DNA of 48,244 nucleotides from an uncultured Lachnospiraceae bacterium (GTDB taxonomy: Bacteria > Bacillota > Clostridia > Lachnospirales > Lachnospiraceae). The notes beneath the pieces were generated by a model, which was not told the origin of the DNA, did not search any database, and was given only the letters and a program-made list of their open reading frames with translations. The DNA lies in NCBI GenBank assembly GCA_947626985.1, contig CANQUG010000023.1, positions 1 through 48,244 of the forward strand, written 5' to 3'. Below are positions 1-9,383 of this stretch, in pieces (positions within the stretch are counted from its first letter, which is position 1; the number at the start of each line of letters is the position of its first letter). The position numbers and the translations under genes are program-made.

Positions 1-647
1 ACCGCGTCGAAGGCCAGCTCCGCCAGCCAGTTGTCGCAGTAGGCGGAATAAACGATATTCAGCCCGCTCCCCTCGATTCCCTTCAGAAATCCTTCCTGCA
101 CCAGGGACACATTGTGGTCGGCAGGCGAGCCGTAGATAGCGAAAATATTTCCCCCGTCGGGAAGCGCTTCCGTCATGGCCTGAGCCATCAGCGCGCCCAC
201 CATCTCGTTGTCAAAGGAGATATAGAGATTCGTGTCCGCGTCCATCACCAGACGGTCGTAGCACACCACCCGGATTCCCTTGCGCCTGGCCTCCCGGATG
301 GCGTCCGTGAGCCCTTCGCCGTCCACCGCGATGACCACGATCACGTCCACATTCTTCTTAATAAAATAACCGATCTGGGAAATCTGCTCCTCCAGATCCC
401 CGTTGGCCACCTGCACGTTCACATCCGCCCCAAGCTCCTGGGCGGTCATGACAAACTGATCTCTGTCCCGCAGCCATCTCTCAATGACAAAGGAGTCGAA
501 GCTCATGCCGATCTGCAGACGTTCCTGCTCCGTCTCCTCCTGACGCGTCTCCTCCGTCTCATCTGCCGAAGCACAGCCGCCGCAGAAAACAATACAGACA
601 GACAGCAGAATCAGAAGCACTGTCCCATATTGTCTGTTTCCCTTCAT
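1..647 (-). CDS. ABC sugar-binding lipoprotein, XylF-like (C-terminus outside window)
   Basis: Periplasmic-binding-protein-type lipoprotein that would deliver a sugar, probably a pentose, to an ABC importer. The reading frame starts at the ATG at 647, 7 bases after a GGGAG ribosome site, and runs off the left edge, so about 215 residues are visible. The N-terminus has a positively charged start (MKGNRQ), a hydrophobic stretch and a lipobox-like CGGC, followed by an acidic T/E/Q-rich linker, then the fold of the family (QIGMSFDSFVIERW, then VIVVIAVDGEG, VCYDRLV). It is last of four minus-strand genes after a XylFII-like sensor, kinase and regulator, the order found in clostridial xylose systems, so ABC ATPase and permease genes are expected beyond the edge. 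The family is clear; the substrate is inferred from context only. Confidence 0.85.
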   Translation of the reverse strand, partial: MKGNRQYGTVLLILLSVCIVFCGGCASADETEETRQEETEQERLQIGMSFDSFVIERWLRDRDQFVMTAQELGADVNVQVANGDLEEQISQIGYFIKKNVDVIVVIAVDGEGLTDAIREARRKGIRVVCYDRLVMDADTNLYISFDNEMVGALMAQAMTEALPDGGNIFAIYGSPADHNVSLVQEGFLKGIEGSGLNIVYSAYCDNWLAELAFDA

Positions 648-712
648 AACACTCCCTTCCGCCTTCAGCCGCAAAATCCGCTCACACTCATTGTCCCTGA
701 AGCCTGGCATTT

Positions 713-2308
713 TCACATCCTCTCCCGGTATTCACTGGGTGTAGCGTCCTCCTGTTTTTTGAAAATCCGGCTGAAATAATTGGGATCGCTGTACCCCGAC
801 ATCAGGCAGATTTCCTTGATGCTCAGCTCCGGATTTTTCAGAAGCTCTTTGGCATGAGCAATCCGCACTCTCGTAAGATATTCGATAAAGTTCTCCCCGG
901 ATTTCTCCTTGAACAGCTTGCTGAAATAGTAGGGACTGATATCCACGATCCGTGAAACCTCGTCCAGGGAAAGATCCCTGGCAAAATTTTCATCGATATA
1001 AGCCTTCGCCCTGGAGATCACGCTGTCCGACTGCTCCCCTTTCCCGGCGCTGCTGCTCCGGCACACCGTCTCCAGTTTTTCCAGAAACCACTCCCGCAGG
1101 GCCGGATAATCCGGACAGGAAAGCACCGCGGAGAGGTAATCCTTCCTGGAATGAAAATCATAGCTTTCGATCCTTCCGTCAAAGAACGCATCCCGCTCCG
1201 CCCAGATCACGAACTCCAGAACCTTCAGCTGAATGTCCTCCCGGTCCTCATAGTAATTGTGAACCATCCAGTCAAAAAACTCGTTGGCCGTCTGCCTGGC
1301 TCCCTCCCAGTCTCCCTTTGCGATCCGGGCAAAGAGCTTCCGCTCCGTGGAACCGGGATAATTTCCCACGTATTCCCCCCGCACCGCCAGATCGTCCACA
1401 TGGGCCACGCTGCTGGTACTCTGGCTCAGGGCCCGGTAGGCCTCGCTGTAGGAAAGGCGGAGCTCCTCAATCCGGTAGGTCTTTCCGATGCCTGCCCGGA
1501 ACCTGGCCTCAAACCTTCTGCCCAGCTTTCTGAGCATATTCCTGGTCTGCTCGATAATGCGGATACGCGCCTTATATTCCTGGATCTCTTCCTCACAGGG
1601 AATGCAGAGCACCACCCGGTTCGTCATGACAGGACCCACGATACAGGGAAAAAACTCCTTGCATACCGCGCGCAGCTCCGGATAAAGGGCCTGGGCCTTC
1701 ACGCTCATCCCCACCGGCGCAGTGAGAATCCCGTGCTCATCCGGCTGGCCGAACTGAATCAGCATCACATAGGCGTACTCCTGCTGAAGATCCAGAAGAG
1801 TCCGATAATAGCTCAGATCGCTGGAATTGTCCTCCTGAAGGATCAGACTGTTCACAAACCCGTTCTCCACAATGGGAATCACCGTCTCCAGCTTTTCCTG
1901 GATCTTCAGATCATCGCTGCGCTTTTTCCGCTCCTCGTCGATCTCCTTCATGGCCCTTTCCAGAGAGCTGACTACCAGGGCGCGCTTCACTGGCTTGGTG
2001 AGATAGTCCAGAACTCCCAGATTGATGGCTTCCTTGGCGTAATCGAAGGTGTCATAGGCCGTGATGATAAAAAATTTTATGGAACCGCTGAACTTGCGGA
2101 TCTCCCGGATGGCCTGGATGCCGTTGATCCCGGGCATCTGGATATCCATAAACACAATATCCGGCCGGAAGGATTCCGCCAGCTCCACCACGGCCCGGCC
2201 AGTTTTTGCAAAGGCAAGCTCGCATTCGTTGCCGAAATTTTTTTCGATGATATTTTTCAGGGCCTCTCTCATGATGCCCTCGTCATCTGCGATCAGAACT
2301 CTGTACAT
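713..2308 (-). CDS. YesN-type response regulator with AraC DNA-binding domain
   Basis: Cytoplasmic transcription regulator of 531 residues. The N-terminal receiver domain (about 1-120) has the acidic pair IADDE, phospho-acceptor Asp55 in FMDIQMPG and the conserved lysine in LTKPVKR. A long middle region follows, and the C-terminal 100 residues are an AraC/XylS double helix-turn-helix (SLDEVSRIVDISPYYFSKLF, then IKEICLMSGYSDPNYFSRIF). It lies 53 bases downstream of the LytS/YesM-like kinase gene and must be its partner. By analogy with clostridial XylFII-LytS-YesN it would activate the sugar ABC genes that begin at 647. The start at 2308 is preceded by GAGGGAGACC. The ligand is not deducible from this protein. 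Confidence 0.93.
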   Translation of the reverse strand: MYRVLIADDEGIMREALKNIIEKNFGNECELAFAKTGRAVVELAESFRPDIVFMDIQMPGINGIQAIREIRKFSGSIKFFIITAYDTFDYAKEAINLGVLDYLTKPVKRALVVSSLERAMKEIDEERKKRSDDLKIQEKLETVIPIVENGFVNSLILQEDNSSDLSYYRTLLDLQQEYAYVMLIQFGQPDEHGILTAPVGMSVKAQALYPELRAVCKEFFPCIVGPVMTNRVVLCIPCEEEIQEYKARIRIIEQTRNMLRKLGRRFEARFRAGIGKTYRIEELRLSYSEAYRALSQSTSSVAHVDDLAVRGEYVGNYPGSTERKLFARIAKGDWEGARQTANEFFDWMVHNYYEDREDIQLKVLEFVIWAERDAFFDGRIESYDFHSRKDYLSAVLSCPDYPALREWFLEKLETVCRSSSAGKGEQSDSVISRAKAYIDENFARDLSLDEVSRIVDISPYYFSKLFKEKSGENFIEYLTRVRIAHAKELLKNPELSIKEICLMSGYSDPNYFSRIFKKQEDATPSEYRERM

Positions 2309-2361
2309 GTTGGTCTCCCTCTGTATTTCTCAGGTCTTCCGCTGCATTCGCTTTCTCTGTT

Positions 2362-3912
2362 TCATTTCTCCGGGACGTCCGTCCCGGCAGGCTCAGCATC
2401 CGGGCTCCGGTCTTTTCCGCCCTCCGTATGGACCGGAATCAGCAGCCGCACCTCTGTCCCGCATCCCGGACCGCCGCTGAAAATTTCCACCAGACCTTTT
2501 TCCTCGTAAAACAGTTCCAGTCTGCGGATCACATTATCCAGGCCGATACCTGTGGAATCCTTCTCCGTATCCCTTCTGATCCGGCCTGAGAGGACCTCCT
2601 GAATCCGCTCTTCCGTCATTCCCATGCCGTTATCCCGGACGCTTACCACAATACGGTTCTCTCTGCGGAAAATTTTCAGCCAGATATGGCCTTCCCATTC
2701 CGCCTCCCGCAGCCCGTGATTCACCGCATTCTCCACAACAGGCTGAAGGATCATGCTGGGAAGACGCGCCTCCTCCACGCCGGCCTCAATTTCCTTCTCA
2801 AAATGAATGTCCCCGGAAAAACGGACATTCAGAATATATACATAATTATCCACCGTCTCGATCTCTTCCGCCAGAGTGACGCTCTCCCTGCCCTTCCGCA
2901 CATTGTACCGGAAGAAATCCGCCATTTTTTCAATAAAGATGCTGGTCTTTTCCGCATCCTCCATCACCGCAAGCTGCGCTCCGGCATTCAGGGAATTAAA
3001 CAGAAAATGGGGATTGATCTGAGCCTGAAGATAGCGGAGCTGAGTGTCCTTTAAACTGGTCTCCATCAAAAGCTCACGCTCCATCATTTTCTGTTCCTTT
3101 TCCATGCTCTCCCTGGTTCTCACGATATACTCCCGGATACTGTACACCATTTTATTAAAGGCATCCGTCACCACTCCCACCTCGTCCCGGCCGGGAGCAT
3201 CGGGAAGACGGATGTCAAAATTCCCCTGGGCCACCTGATTGGATGACACGGCCAGCATCCGCAGAGGCTCCGTGATGGTCCGGATCAGTACGAAAAGGAT
3301 CAGAAGATTGATGACCACCACCAGCGCCATCACAAGGAAGCTTGCCATTTCCATGTAATTCAGGGATTCCCTCAAAACCTGATAATTCTCCGAATTGTTC
3401 CGGAACTGCAGGCTGTTGAGGCAGTAAATGGCCGTCCGGATATATCCGTAATTCTTTGATTCCTCCCCGAAGGCCGCCTTGTAGCCCTCCACATTGCGGC
3501 CGCGCTTCGCCTGAATGGTCTCCTCCGCCAGCTCCAGATACTTTTCCGACATGTTCCGGATATTTTTTTCCAGGATTTTCCGCTCGCTGTCCACAACAGC
3601 GCCGTTCAGCTGCTCCAGCATATCCTGAAACTGCTGAACATCCCGATAATAATCCTCCAGGGAGTCGGAACTTTTTGTACTCAGATATTCCAGAATATTT
3701 CCATGAATTCCCTCCAGGCACTCCGTCATCTCACTGAGACTGACGTTGGTGGCGTACACCTGATCCAGTTCATTCATGGAACGATTGATTTCCCCGTACA
3801 GAAGGATGTTGACCAGAAACATCAGGCAGGCCATAAGGGCAAAGATCATGACCAGCTTGGTGCGGATGGAAAACATCCCCCCGACTCCCGGATTTTTTTC
3901 TTTTCTGCTCAT
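2362..3912 (-). CDS. LytS/YesM-type sensor histidine kinase
   Basis: Membrane histidine kinase of 516 residues. Transmembrane helices lie at about 19-38 and 190-211, with an extracytoplasmic helical sensor between them. A HAMP segment (about 212-264), a coiled linker, the His_kinase box with His302 in NPHFLFNSLNA, the N-box PSMILQPVVENAVNH and the G-box DNGMGM/GIGLDNV follow. Its start codon overlaps the stop of the upstream binding-protein gene by ATGA, so the two are translationally coupled. That fits a kinase that senses sugar through the membrane-anchored binding protein rather than directly. It phosphorylates the regulator encoded next. Confidence 0.93.
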   Translation of the reverse strand: MSRKEKNPGVGGMFSIRTKLVMIFALMACLMFLVNILLYGEINRSMNELDQVYATNVSLSEMTECLEGIHGNILEYLSTKSSDSLEDYYRDVQQFQDMLEQLNGAVVDSERKILEKNIRNMSEKYLELAEETIQAKRGRNVEGYKAAFGEESKNYGYIRTAIYCLNSLQFRNNSENYQVLRESLNYMEMASFLVMALVVVINLLILFVLIRTITEPLRMLAVSSNQVAQGNFDIRLPDAPGRDEVGVVTDAFNKMVYSIREYIVRTRESMEKEQKMMERELLMETSLKDTQLRYLQAQINPHFLFNSLNAGAQLAVMEDAEKTSIFIEKMADFFRYNVRKGRESVTLAEEIETVDNYVYILNVRFSGDIHFEKEIEAGVEEARLPSMILQPVVENAVNHGLREAEWEGHIWLKIFRRENRIVVSVRDNGMGMTEERIQEVLSGRIRRDTEKDSTGIGLDNVIRRLELFYEEKGLVEIFSGGPGCGTEVRLLIPVHTEGGKDRSPDAEPAGTDVPEK

Positions 3913-4976
3913 GACTCACCGCCCTGTTCCGTCTGTGTGTCCCTGTAATCTCCCACGTTCCGCCGGGTGATCACATTCAGATCCACGCTCATATAACTGC
4001 TGGTATATCCCATGGTGTGGTACTCCTCCAGAGCCTCGATGCTGTAGCGTCCCATCTGCTCCGTGTCCGGAGTAATGGCCACGGGCACATTTCCCTTTTC
4101 GATGGCGTCCAGAATCGTCTCCGACTGGTAATACCCGATGATATCGATGCTGCCCACCAGATTATAGTCCACCACTGCGTTGTAGGCGCTCTCGCTGTCC
4201 GTCTCATTCATGCACACCAGAATATCCGGCCGGGTATCCAGGTCTATGATCCGGTCGCGGATCACTTCCTCCGCGTCAAAGGTACTCTGCGCCTCTATGG
4301 TCAGAGAATCGATCTCCGGCATTTTTCCCTGCTGCTCCCGGAATCCCTTTTCCTCCAGACCGTCCTCGACGGCGGTTTTCAGATTCTGAAAGATCAGCTC
4401 GTTTCCCAGATTCCCCCGCTTAAAGAGGACCGTGATTTTCCGGGTGGACGAATCCACGCATTTCAGGATTTCCCTGCCGTAAGCAGCGCCCAGCTGATAA
4501 TTATTGAATCCCACAAAGCTTTTCCGGCTGCTGGACGTATCGTCGTCAATCACGGTAATTACCGGAATGCCCGCTTCGTCCGCTTTTGCAATGGCCCGGC
4601 GCATGCCGGCCGTACCGTCCGGTTTGATGATAATGCCGTCCACCTGAGCCGCAACAGCGATATCCATGTAGGACAGCGGCGTATAATCTCCCGCCTCCCA
4701 GTCGCCCAGAAGCTCCACATAGGCGTCATGCTCCTCTGCCGCGGCGCTGGCGCTGCGGTAGATATCCTGCCAGAGAGGCGAGGCACAGTCCTCGGGAATA
4801 ATCACATAATGGCGCTTATATTCTCTGACATTCAGGAGGTCGTCCAGCTGATTTCTCTCAATCGCGGCAATATAATATCTCCATCCCGCCATGGTCAGAA
4901 GCACCACCACTGCCAGAGCGGCAAGGGCGCCGTAAAAAACATAGCCGGGGGAGGTTTTTCTGTCTTTCTCTTTCAT
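3909..4976 (-). CDS. Membrane-anchored sugar-binding sensor, XylFII-like
   Basis: Substrate-binding protein of 355 residues held in the membrane by one uncleaved N-terminal helix (about 12-32, rich in A, V and L after KTSPGYVFYG) with no lipobox cysteine. The rest is a Peripla_BP_4 type fold (MDIAVAAQVDGIIIKPDGTA, ITVIDDDTSSS, SFVGFNNYQLG, ILVCMNETDS). It is first in the operon and coupled by ATGA to the kinase gene. In clostridial XylFII-LytS-YesN systems this kind of protein binds D-xylose and contacts the kinase sensor domain. The start at 4976 has AGGAG six bases upstream. Sugar identity is inferred from the gene order. Confidence 0.88.
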   Translation of the reverse strand: MKEKDRKTSPGYVFYGALAALAVVVLLTMAGWRYYIAAIERNQLDDLLNVREYKRHYVIIPEDCASPLWQDIYRSASAAAEEHDAYVELLGDWEAGDYTPLSYMDIAVAAQVDGIIIKPDGTAGMRRAIAKADEAGIPVITVIDDDTSSSRKSFVGFNNYQLGAAYGREILKCVDSSTRKITVLFKRGNLGNELIFQNLKTAVEDGLEEKGFREQQGKMPEIDSLTIEAQSTFDAEEVIRDRIIDLDTRPDILVCMNETDSESAYNAVVDYNLVGSIDIIGYYQSETILDAIEKGNVPVAITPDTEQMGRYSIEALEEYHTMGYTSSYMSVDLNVITRRNVGDYRDTQTEQGGES

Positions 4977-5034
4977 ATTTCTCCTGAACAGTTTTTCCCG
5001 GGCCGGGACCTCTCTCCCCGGACCGGAGAATCAT

Positions 5035-5089
5035 AAAGAAACGGGGTTCCGCCTCCGCTGTCCACACAACAGCCGGATATCGGAGCCCC
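5035..5089 (-). terminator. Probable Rho-independent terminator after the DUF4867 gene
   Basis: On the minus strand GGGGCTCCG (5081-5089) can pair with CGGAACCCC (5043-5051), with one C-A mismatch, and is followed by GTTTCTTT. It sits between the DUF4867 gene stop and the start of the sensor operon. The stem is imperfect and the loop long, so this is a moderate call. Confidence 0.5.
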
Positions 5090-5154
5090 TGTCTGTTACA
5101 TTTCTGAAAGATACAGCTCAGGCCGCATCTGACCTGCCTTCCCGGCCGCAGCCT

Positions 5155-5772
5155 TTACCTGATGCAGATGTTCTCTCCCACAAGACCCATGGGGGAGCCT
5201 TCGGGAAGACCGCCCTCAGGATGGCCCAGAAGCCACTTGTTCTTCGCGGTAAGCCTTCCGTCCTCGCCGCCCTTATGCTCCTCATCCAGAGGAAGGTTCG
5301 TATCCTTCGGCAGCACAACCGCTACGCGGAAGCCGTCCTCGGCTGCATTGCAGGGAGCATAGTGAAGAGTGGTGGCGTATACTTCCACGCCCACGCCCTT
5401 CGGAAGCAGGAACGCCTCCACCAGGGAGGTATCATAGGTGCCGTCCTCCGCGATGTCCGGCTGCCATCCTAGCAGAAGCACCGCGTCCGTTCCGCCTACA
5501 TTGATCTCCGAGGAGCGGTGATACTCCAGGGCATTGAGCTTGTAATTATTTCCGTTGCAGTATCCGATCTGAATGGGCAGTTCGCCGTAGGTCTTCGTCT
5601 GAAGCTCCTGAAAAACAGGAAGCTGCTCCAGAAGTTCCACGGAGGGCTCATAAACCGTATCCTCGGGGCAGGGAGTCTCCGCCAGTCTGGCGACAAGCTC
5701 CGAAAAATCCACATTGTCAACCACGCGGCCGTATTTTTTAAAGGCCGGATCCGTCACTTTTTTTATCTGCAT
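5155..5772 (-). CDS. DUF4867 family protein
   Basis: Protein of 205 residues recognised as DUF4867, a cupin-like family of unknown reaction found in Firmicutes near carbohydrate genes. I chose the ATG at 5772 (MQIKKVTDP) because AGGAGG (5781-5786) stands eight bases before it; an in-frame ATG at 5811 would add 13 residues but has no ribosome site. Visible family features are TYGELPIQIGYCNGNNYKLN, EYHRSSEINVGG and VEVYATTLHYAPC, which look like a cupin barrel with histidines at the metal or substrate site. It has no signal peptide or membrane helix. It lies upstream of the sugar-sensor operon, but the probable terminator at 5035-5089 separates them, so a role in that sugar pathway is only a guess. 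Confidence 0.82.
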   Translation of the reverse strand: MQIKKVTDPAFKKYGRVVDNVDFSELVARLAETPCPEDTVYEPSVELLEQLPVFQELQTKTYGELPIQIGYCNGNNYKLNALEYHRSSEINVGGTDAVLLLGWQPDIAEDGTYDTSLVEAFLLPKGVGVEVYATTLHYAPCNAAEDGFRVAVVLPKDTNLPLDEEHKGGEDGRLTAKNKWLLGHPEGGLPEGSPMGLVGENICIR

Positions 5773-6034
5773 ATCCAATTCCTCCTGTGCAGTTAAAGTA
5801 TTTTTAGTCATTTTACTACTTTATAAGGGAAATTTCCAGTATATTTTTGCACATTGACGGCAGGGGCTCCGGCGATACGTCTGCCTGCCCGTTCCCTGCG
5901 TATTCTTCCCTCCGGTTCTTCTTTTTTTGACGAATAATTTCGAAAAAATTATAAAAATAGGGGATTACTATTTGCGGGAAGATGTGATAGAATAAGAAAG
6001 ATAAAAAAGATAACACAGGGGAGAGCAATAACTA

Positions 6035-7405
6035 ATGTTTATAAGGGAAATGAAAAGGAAAAAAACGAAACGGTTATGGCAGCTGGTTGCCTGCCTCATA
6101 CTGTGTGTGATCCTGGCGGTCTCTGTCCATGCTGACGAACCCGGCATGCAGAAACCGGATTACGCCACAGATTACTTTATGATTGTGGATTCCCCCCAGG
6201 GCGGAATCAATATCTACCCGGGAGCAAGCCTGTCCCACGAGCCGCTGAACAGCGAGCTGATTCCCAACGGCACGGCTCTACATATTCTGGGAGAGCTCAC
6301 CGACGACAGCAAACGCGTATGGGGATATACGGCGTACCTGGGTATGAACGGCTACGTACCTCTGGACGACTGTTCTCCCGCCACGGAAGAGGAAGCGATC
6401 GAATCCGAGCTTTCCCTCGCGGGAGACGATCACAGGAATTACAACGCTGATTACGATATCACGGTATCCGCCGAAGACGGAACGGTTATCCTCCGCAAGG
6501 GCCCGGCTAAAAAATACAACCGTGTTTCCGGCAGCGGAGATATTCCCGGCGGCACAGTGCTTCACATGGACGAAGACGTGGAAATGAACGACGGAAGCCA
6601 CTGGGGGCACACCGAATTCGGCGGCCTGAAAGGCTGGGTGAACCTGGAGGGTTTAAAAGAGTGGAAAGAAACATACGGGGCTTCTTCCTCCGGCAGCATA
6701 CCGGAAACAGATGTTCCGGATCTCGTGGATCCCCTTCAGAGTCCTGTTTCGGAGGATGAGGGAAATACACCCGGTTCCTCACAGACAGGCGCTACGCTTC
6801 CGGGAGAAGGCACTACATCGGAATCCGATGATCTCATCGCAGCTTCCTCAGGAGAGATTCAGACGACTCCCTCCGCTGCAAAGACAGCCAAAGCTGCTGC
6901 GACAGCCACTCCGAAGCCCACCGCGACTCCCACTCCGAAGCCTACTGCAACACCGACTCCGGAGCCTACTGCGACACCGACTCCGGAACCCACGGCAACT
7001 CCCACTCCGGAGCCTACCGCAACACCGACTCCGGAACCTACCGCGACTCCTACACCGGAGCCTACGGAAACTCCTACTCCGGAACCTACTATGACTCCTA
7101 CACCGGAGCCTACGGAAACTCCTACTCCGGAACCTAGTGAAACTCCCACTCCGGAGCCCAGTGAAACTCCCACCGCAGAGCCGACCATGACTCCCACTGT
7201 GGAACCGACGGCTGCATCCGAAGCGGAGGATGAAGAAACCTCAGGCGTTACCGGAGCTGCTGCTTCCGGACAGGAGGCATCCAGTCAGGAAGTGAAAACC
7301 GCCGAGTCACCGCTGCAGAATCCCTTAGTCTGGATTGGCGGCCTGACCATTCTGGTAATCATTATCCTGCTGATCTACCACTTCGTAAAAAGTAAAAAGA
7401 AATAA
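6035..7405 (+). CDS. Secreted SH3b / Pro-Thr repeat protein with C-terminal membrane anchor
   Basis: Envelope protein of 456 residues. It has a signal peptide or N-terminal anchor (basic MKRKKTKR then [19 protein letters not shown]), two bacterial SH3-like domains (about 50-112 and 143-206, each with the INIYPGAS / [14 protein letters not shown] start and a G-W or G-Y turn), an acidic S/G/T linker, an 8-residue [12 protein letters not shown] repeat tract (about 292-393), and a C-terminal helix [20 protein letters not shown] followed by KSKKK. There is no LPXTG motif. The layout suggests a membrane-held protein whose SH3b domains reach into the wall. It is a single-gene unit, ending at the strong hairpin at 7431-7485. 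Ligand and function are unknown. The start could also be the ATG at 6050. Confidence 0.85.
   Translation: MFIREMKRKKTKRLWQLVACLILCVILAVSVHADEPGMQKPDYATDYFMIVDSPQGGINIYPGASLSHEPLNSELIPNGTALHILGELTDDSKRVWGYTAYLGMNGYVPLDDCSPATEEEAIESELSLAGDDHRNYNADYDITVSAEDGTVILRKGPAKKYNRVSGSGDIPGGTVLHMDEDVEMNDGSHWGHTEFGGLKGWVNLEGLKEWKETYGASSSGSIPETDVPDLVDPLQSPVSEDEGNTPGSSQTGATLPGEGTTSESDDLIAASSGEIQTTPSAAKTAKAAATATPKPTATPTPKPTATPTPEPTATPTPEPTATPTPEPTATPTPEPTATPTPEPTETPTPEPTMTPTPEPTETPTPEPSETPTPEPSETPTAEPTMTPTVEPTAASEAEDEETSGVTGAAASGQEASSQEVKTAESPLQNPLVWIGGLTILVIIILLIYHFVKSKKK
6908..7213 (+). repeat. 24-bp coding repeat (TPTPEPTA units)
   Basis: About thirteen in-frame 24-base units encode the TPTPEPT[A/E/M] tract of the SH3b protein. 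The units are degenerate at synonymous positions (acg/act/acc, ccg/ccc), with Lys variants at the start and Ser/Glu/Met variants at the end. Because the unit is a multiple of three, copy change would alter tract length but not frame. Confidence 0.9.
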
Positions 7406-7430
7406 AAGCTGACGCATAAAAAAGTAAAAA

Positions 7431-7485
7431 GGGGACATCATTTCCCGATGAACTTACAGGTTCGCGGAAAAATGATGTCCCCTTT
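7431..7485 (+). terminator. Strong hairpin terminator
   Basis: A perfect 13-bp stem, GGGGACATCATTT (7431-7443) against AAATGATGTCCCC (7470-7482), with a 26-base loop, is followed by TTT. It lies 25 bases after the SH3b gene stop and is preceded by an A-rich run, so it could work in both directions. Confidence 0.85.
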
Positions 7486-7602
7486 CCGATATGAAAATAC
7501 GGAAAAACCATACCGTTCTGAAACAAAGATCCGAGGCAGGATATGACTCCGAATGCCGGGATTTTCTTTGTTTCCTCAATAAAAAGAAAGAGAGGCTCCC
7601 TC

Positions 7603-8184
7603 ATGAAAAAACTTGCCATTCTTTTTCCGGGCATCGGCTACACCTGCGTGAAGCCCCTGCTGTACTACACCGGCTCCCTGGCCGCCGAGCTGGGATACGA
7701 AGTTCTCCGTCTGGATTACGGCCAGGACATTCACACCTTCCGGGGCCGCACTCCCGAAGAAATGAGACCCATCCAGAAGCTCGCACTGAAAAGAACGCTG
7801 GACCAGCTGGAAAAGGTGCCTTTCCAGGAGTACGAATCCCTCCTGTTTATCTCCAAGAGCATCGGCACCGTGGTGGCCTGCAAAACGGAAATCATCCTGC
7901 AGCTCTCGGACAAAACCAGACATTTCCTCATGACTCCCATCCCCGACACTCTTCCCTATCTGAAGGATGTAAACGGAATCTTCCTCTCGGGGACCGGGGA
8001 TCCGTACATTTCCGCGGATCTGGTCCGCAATGCGGCCAGCAGTTGGCCGGAAAAAACAGGAGGAATCTTCGAAGGCTGCAATCATTCTCTGGAAAAACCC
8101 GGAGACATTATGGAAGGCCTGAAAAATCTCACCCTTGTCTGCACCTGCTTAAAGGAAATGCTCACGCGCCCTCTCAGTACCTGA
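7603..8184 (+). CDS. Small alpha/beta hydrolase fold protein
   Basis: Protein of 193 residues starting at the ATG at 7603 (MKKLAILFPGIGYTC), with GAGAGG upstream; an in-frame ATG at 7543 lies in sequence without a ribosome site. It shows the alpha/beta hydrolase pattern: an N-terminal beta strand with LFPGIGYT, a nucleophile-elbow-like FISKSIGT, a late acidic residue in FLSGTGDPYI and a late histidine in EGCNHSLE, giving a plausible Ser-Asp-His triad. It has no signal peptide, so it acts in the cytoplasm. It stands alone between two terminator regions, and the substrate cannot be inferred. Confidence 0.75.
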   Translation: MKKLAILFPGIGYTCVKPLLYYTGSLAAELGYEVLRLDYGQDIHTFRGRTPEEMRPIQKLALKRTLDQLEKVPFQEYESLLFISKSIGTVVACKTEIILQLSDKTRHFLMTPIPDTLPYLKDVNGIFLSGTGDPYISADLVRNAASSWPEKTGGIFEGCNHSLEKPGDIMEGLKNLTLVCTCLKEMLTRPLST

Positions 8185-8334
8185 TAATAAAATGCATATC
8201 CCTGTATGCCTCCGGCTTCCGGATTATGATGATCTTTCAATTTCCGGCAAAGCAGGAGGCAGACCCGCATGGTAAAAATTCGTGGCAAAGATTCTGTGAC
8301 AGAAGCTGTTCCGCTTCCGGAACATGATAATCCC

Positions 8335-9336
8335 TCAGCTTCTGATAAAATGGGGCGCATATTTTGCGGCCAGAAGGATGGCCTCTATCATGCTGACAGG
8401 GCTGGCGATCCCTTTTCCCGCAATATCAAAGGCCGTTCCGTGATCCACAGAGGTACGCAGTATGGGCATACCGTTGGTGATGGCGATGGTTTTCTCAAAA
8501 TCCAGAGTCTTCGCCGCGATATGCCCCTGGTCATGGTAAAGGGACAGCACGCTGCTGTACCTGCCCATAGCTGCCTGATGAAACACGGAATCCGCTCCGA
8601 TGGGACCCTCCACAGGGTAACCCTCTCTTTTCAGTTCTTCCACAGCGGGAATAATCTCCCGTACCTCCTCCCAGCCGAAAAGTCCATGCTCTCCGCTGTG
8701 AGGATTCAGCCCCGCTATGGCCATGGTGCCTTCCTCTGCGCCCAGCTTTTTCAGCGCTTCCAGACACCGCTTCACATAATCCATGATCCGTTCTTTCGTG
8801 ATCATATCCAGCATCTGCCTCAGGGATACATGCCGGGTGAGAAAGAACACCCGCATCCCTCTGGTCTCAAACATGGTAAGGGGATCCTTCGTCCCGGTGA
8901 GCGCTCCGAAGATTTCCGTGTGGCCGATATAATTCACGCCGCCTGCACGCAGAGACTCCTTATTGATGGGCGTGGTAGCCACCGCGTCCGCCTTTCCCGC
9001 CATAGCGAGCCCGATGGATTTCTCGATATACTCATAGGCGGCTCTCCCGCACATGCCGCTCACTTCTCCGCGGACAAAGGAATTTCGATCCACATTTGCC
9101 AAATCCGCCAGATTCAAAACCCCTTCGCGGAAATCTCCATTCTCCGGCGAATCCGTCACATGCACGGACAGATTTACGCCTGTGATCTCCATTGCTCTTT
9201 CCGTAATCCACCTGTCTCCCACGAAGAGACAATCCGCCGCGTTCCTCACACTTTCCGACGCGGCAGCCCTTACCGCTATTTCCGGTCCGATTCCCGCCGG
9301 ATCTCCCATGGGAACCACGATGCATGGCTTTTTCAT
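8335..9336 (-). CDS. PdxA-family 4-phospho-hydroxyacid dehydrogenase
   Basis: NAD-dependent dehydrogenase of 333 residues in the PdxA family (4-hydroxythreonine-4-phosphate dehydrogenase and its PdxA2 relatives acting on 4-phospho-D-threonate or erythronate). The start at 9336 ([19 protein letters not shown]) is supported by AAGGAGG about ten bases upstream. Metal and phosphate-site segments visible are [27 protein letters not shown] and LYHDQGH. No pyridoxal genes and no DUF1537 kinase (the usual partner of PdxA2) are in the window, so its substrate is open. It lies downstream of the BMC operon on the same strand but behind a terminator, with a repeat array filling its leader. Confidence 0.9.
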   Translation of the reverse strand: MKKPCIVVPMGDPAGIGPEIAVRAAASESVRNAADCLFVGDRWITERAMEITGVNLSVHVTDSPENGDFREGVLNLADLANVDRNSFVRGEVSGMCGRAAYEYIEKSIGLAMAGKADAVATTPINKESLRAGGVNYIGHTEIFGALTGTKDPLTMFETRGMRVFFLTRHVSLRQMLDMITKERIMDYVKRCLEALKKLGAEEGTMAIAGLNPHSGEHGLFGWEEVREIIPAVEELKREGYPVEGPIGADSVFHQAAMGRYSSVLSLYHDQGHIAAKTLDFEKTIAITNGMPILRTSVDHGTAFDIAGKGIASPVSMIEAILLAAKYAPHFIRS

Positions 9337-9383
9337 AATACAAGGCCCTCCTTTTTTCAATGAAAACCGACTCCCGGCAATCA

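Noticed and set aside
1151-2509. A 452-codon open frame on the plus strand
   Set aside because: Antisense to the YesN-type regulator with conserved receiver and AraC domains; His/Leu-rich shadow sequence.
6859-7197. Minus-strand frame of [11 protein letters not shown] repeats
   Set aside because: It is the complement of the Pro-Thr repeat tract in the SH3b protein and has no start context.
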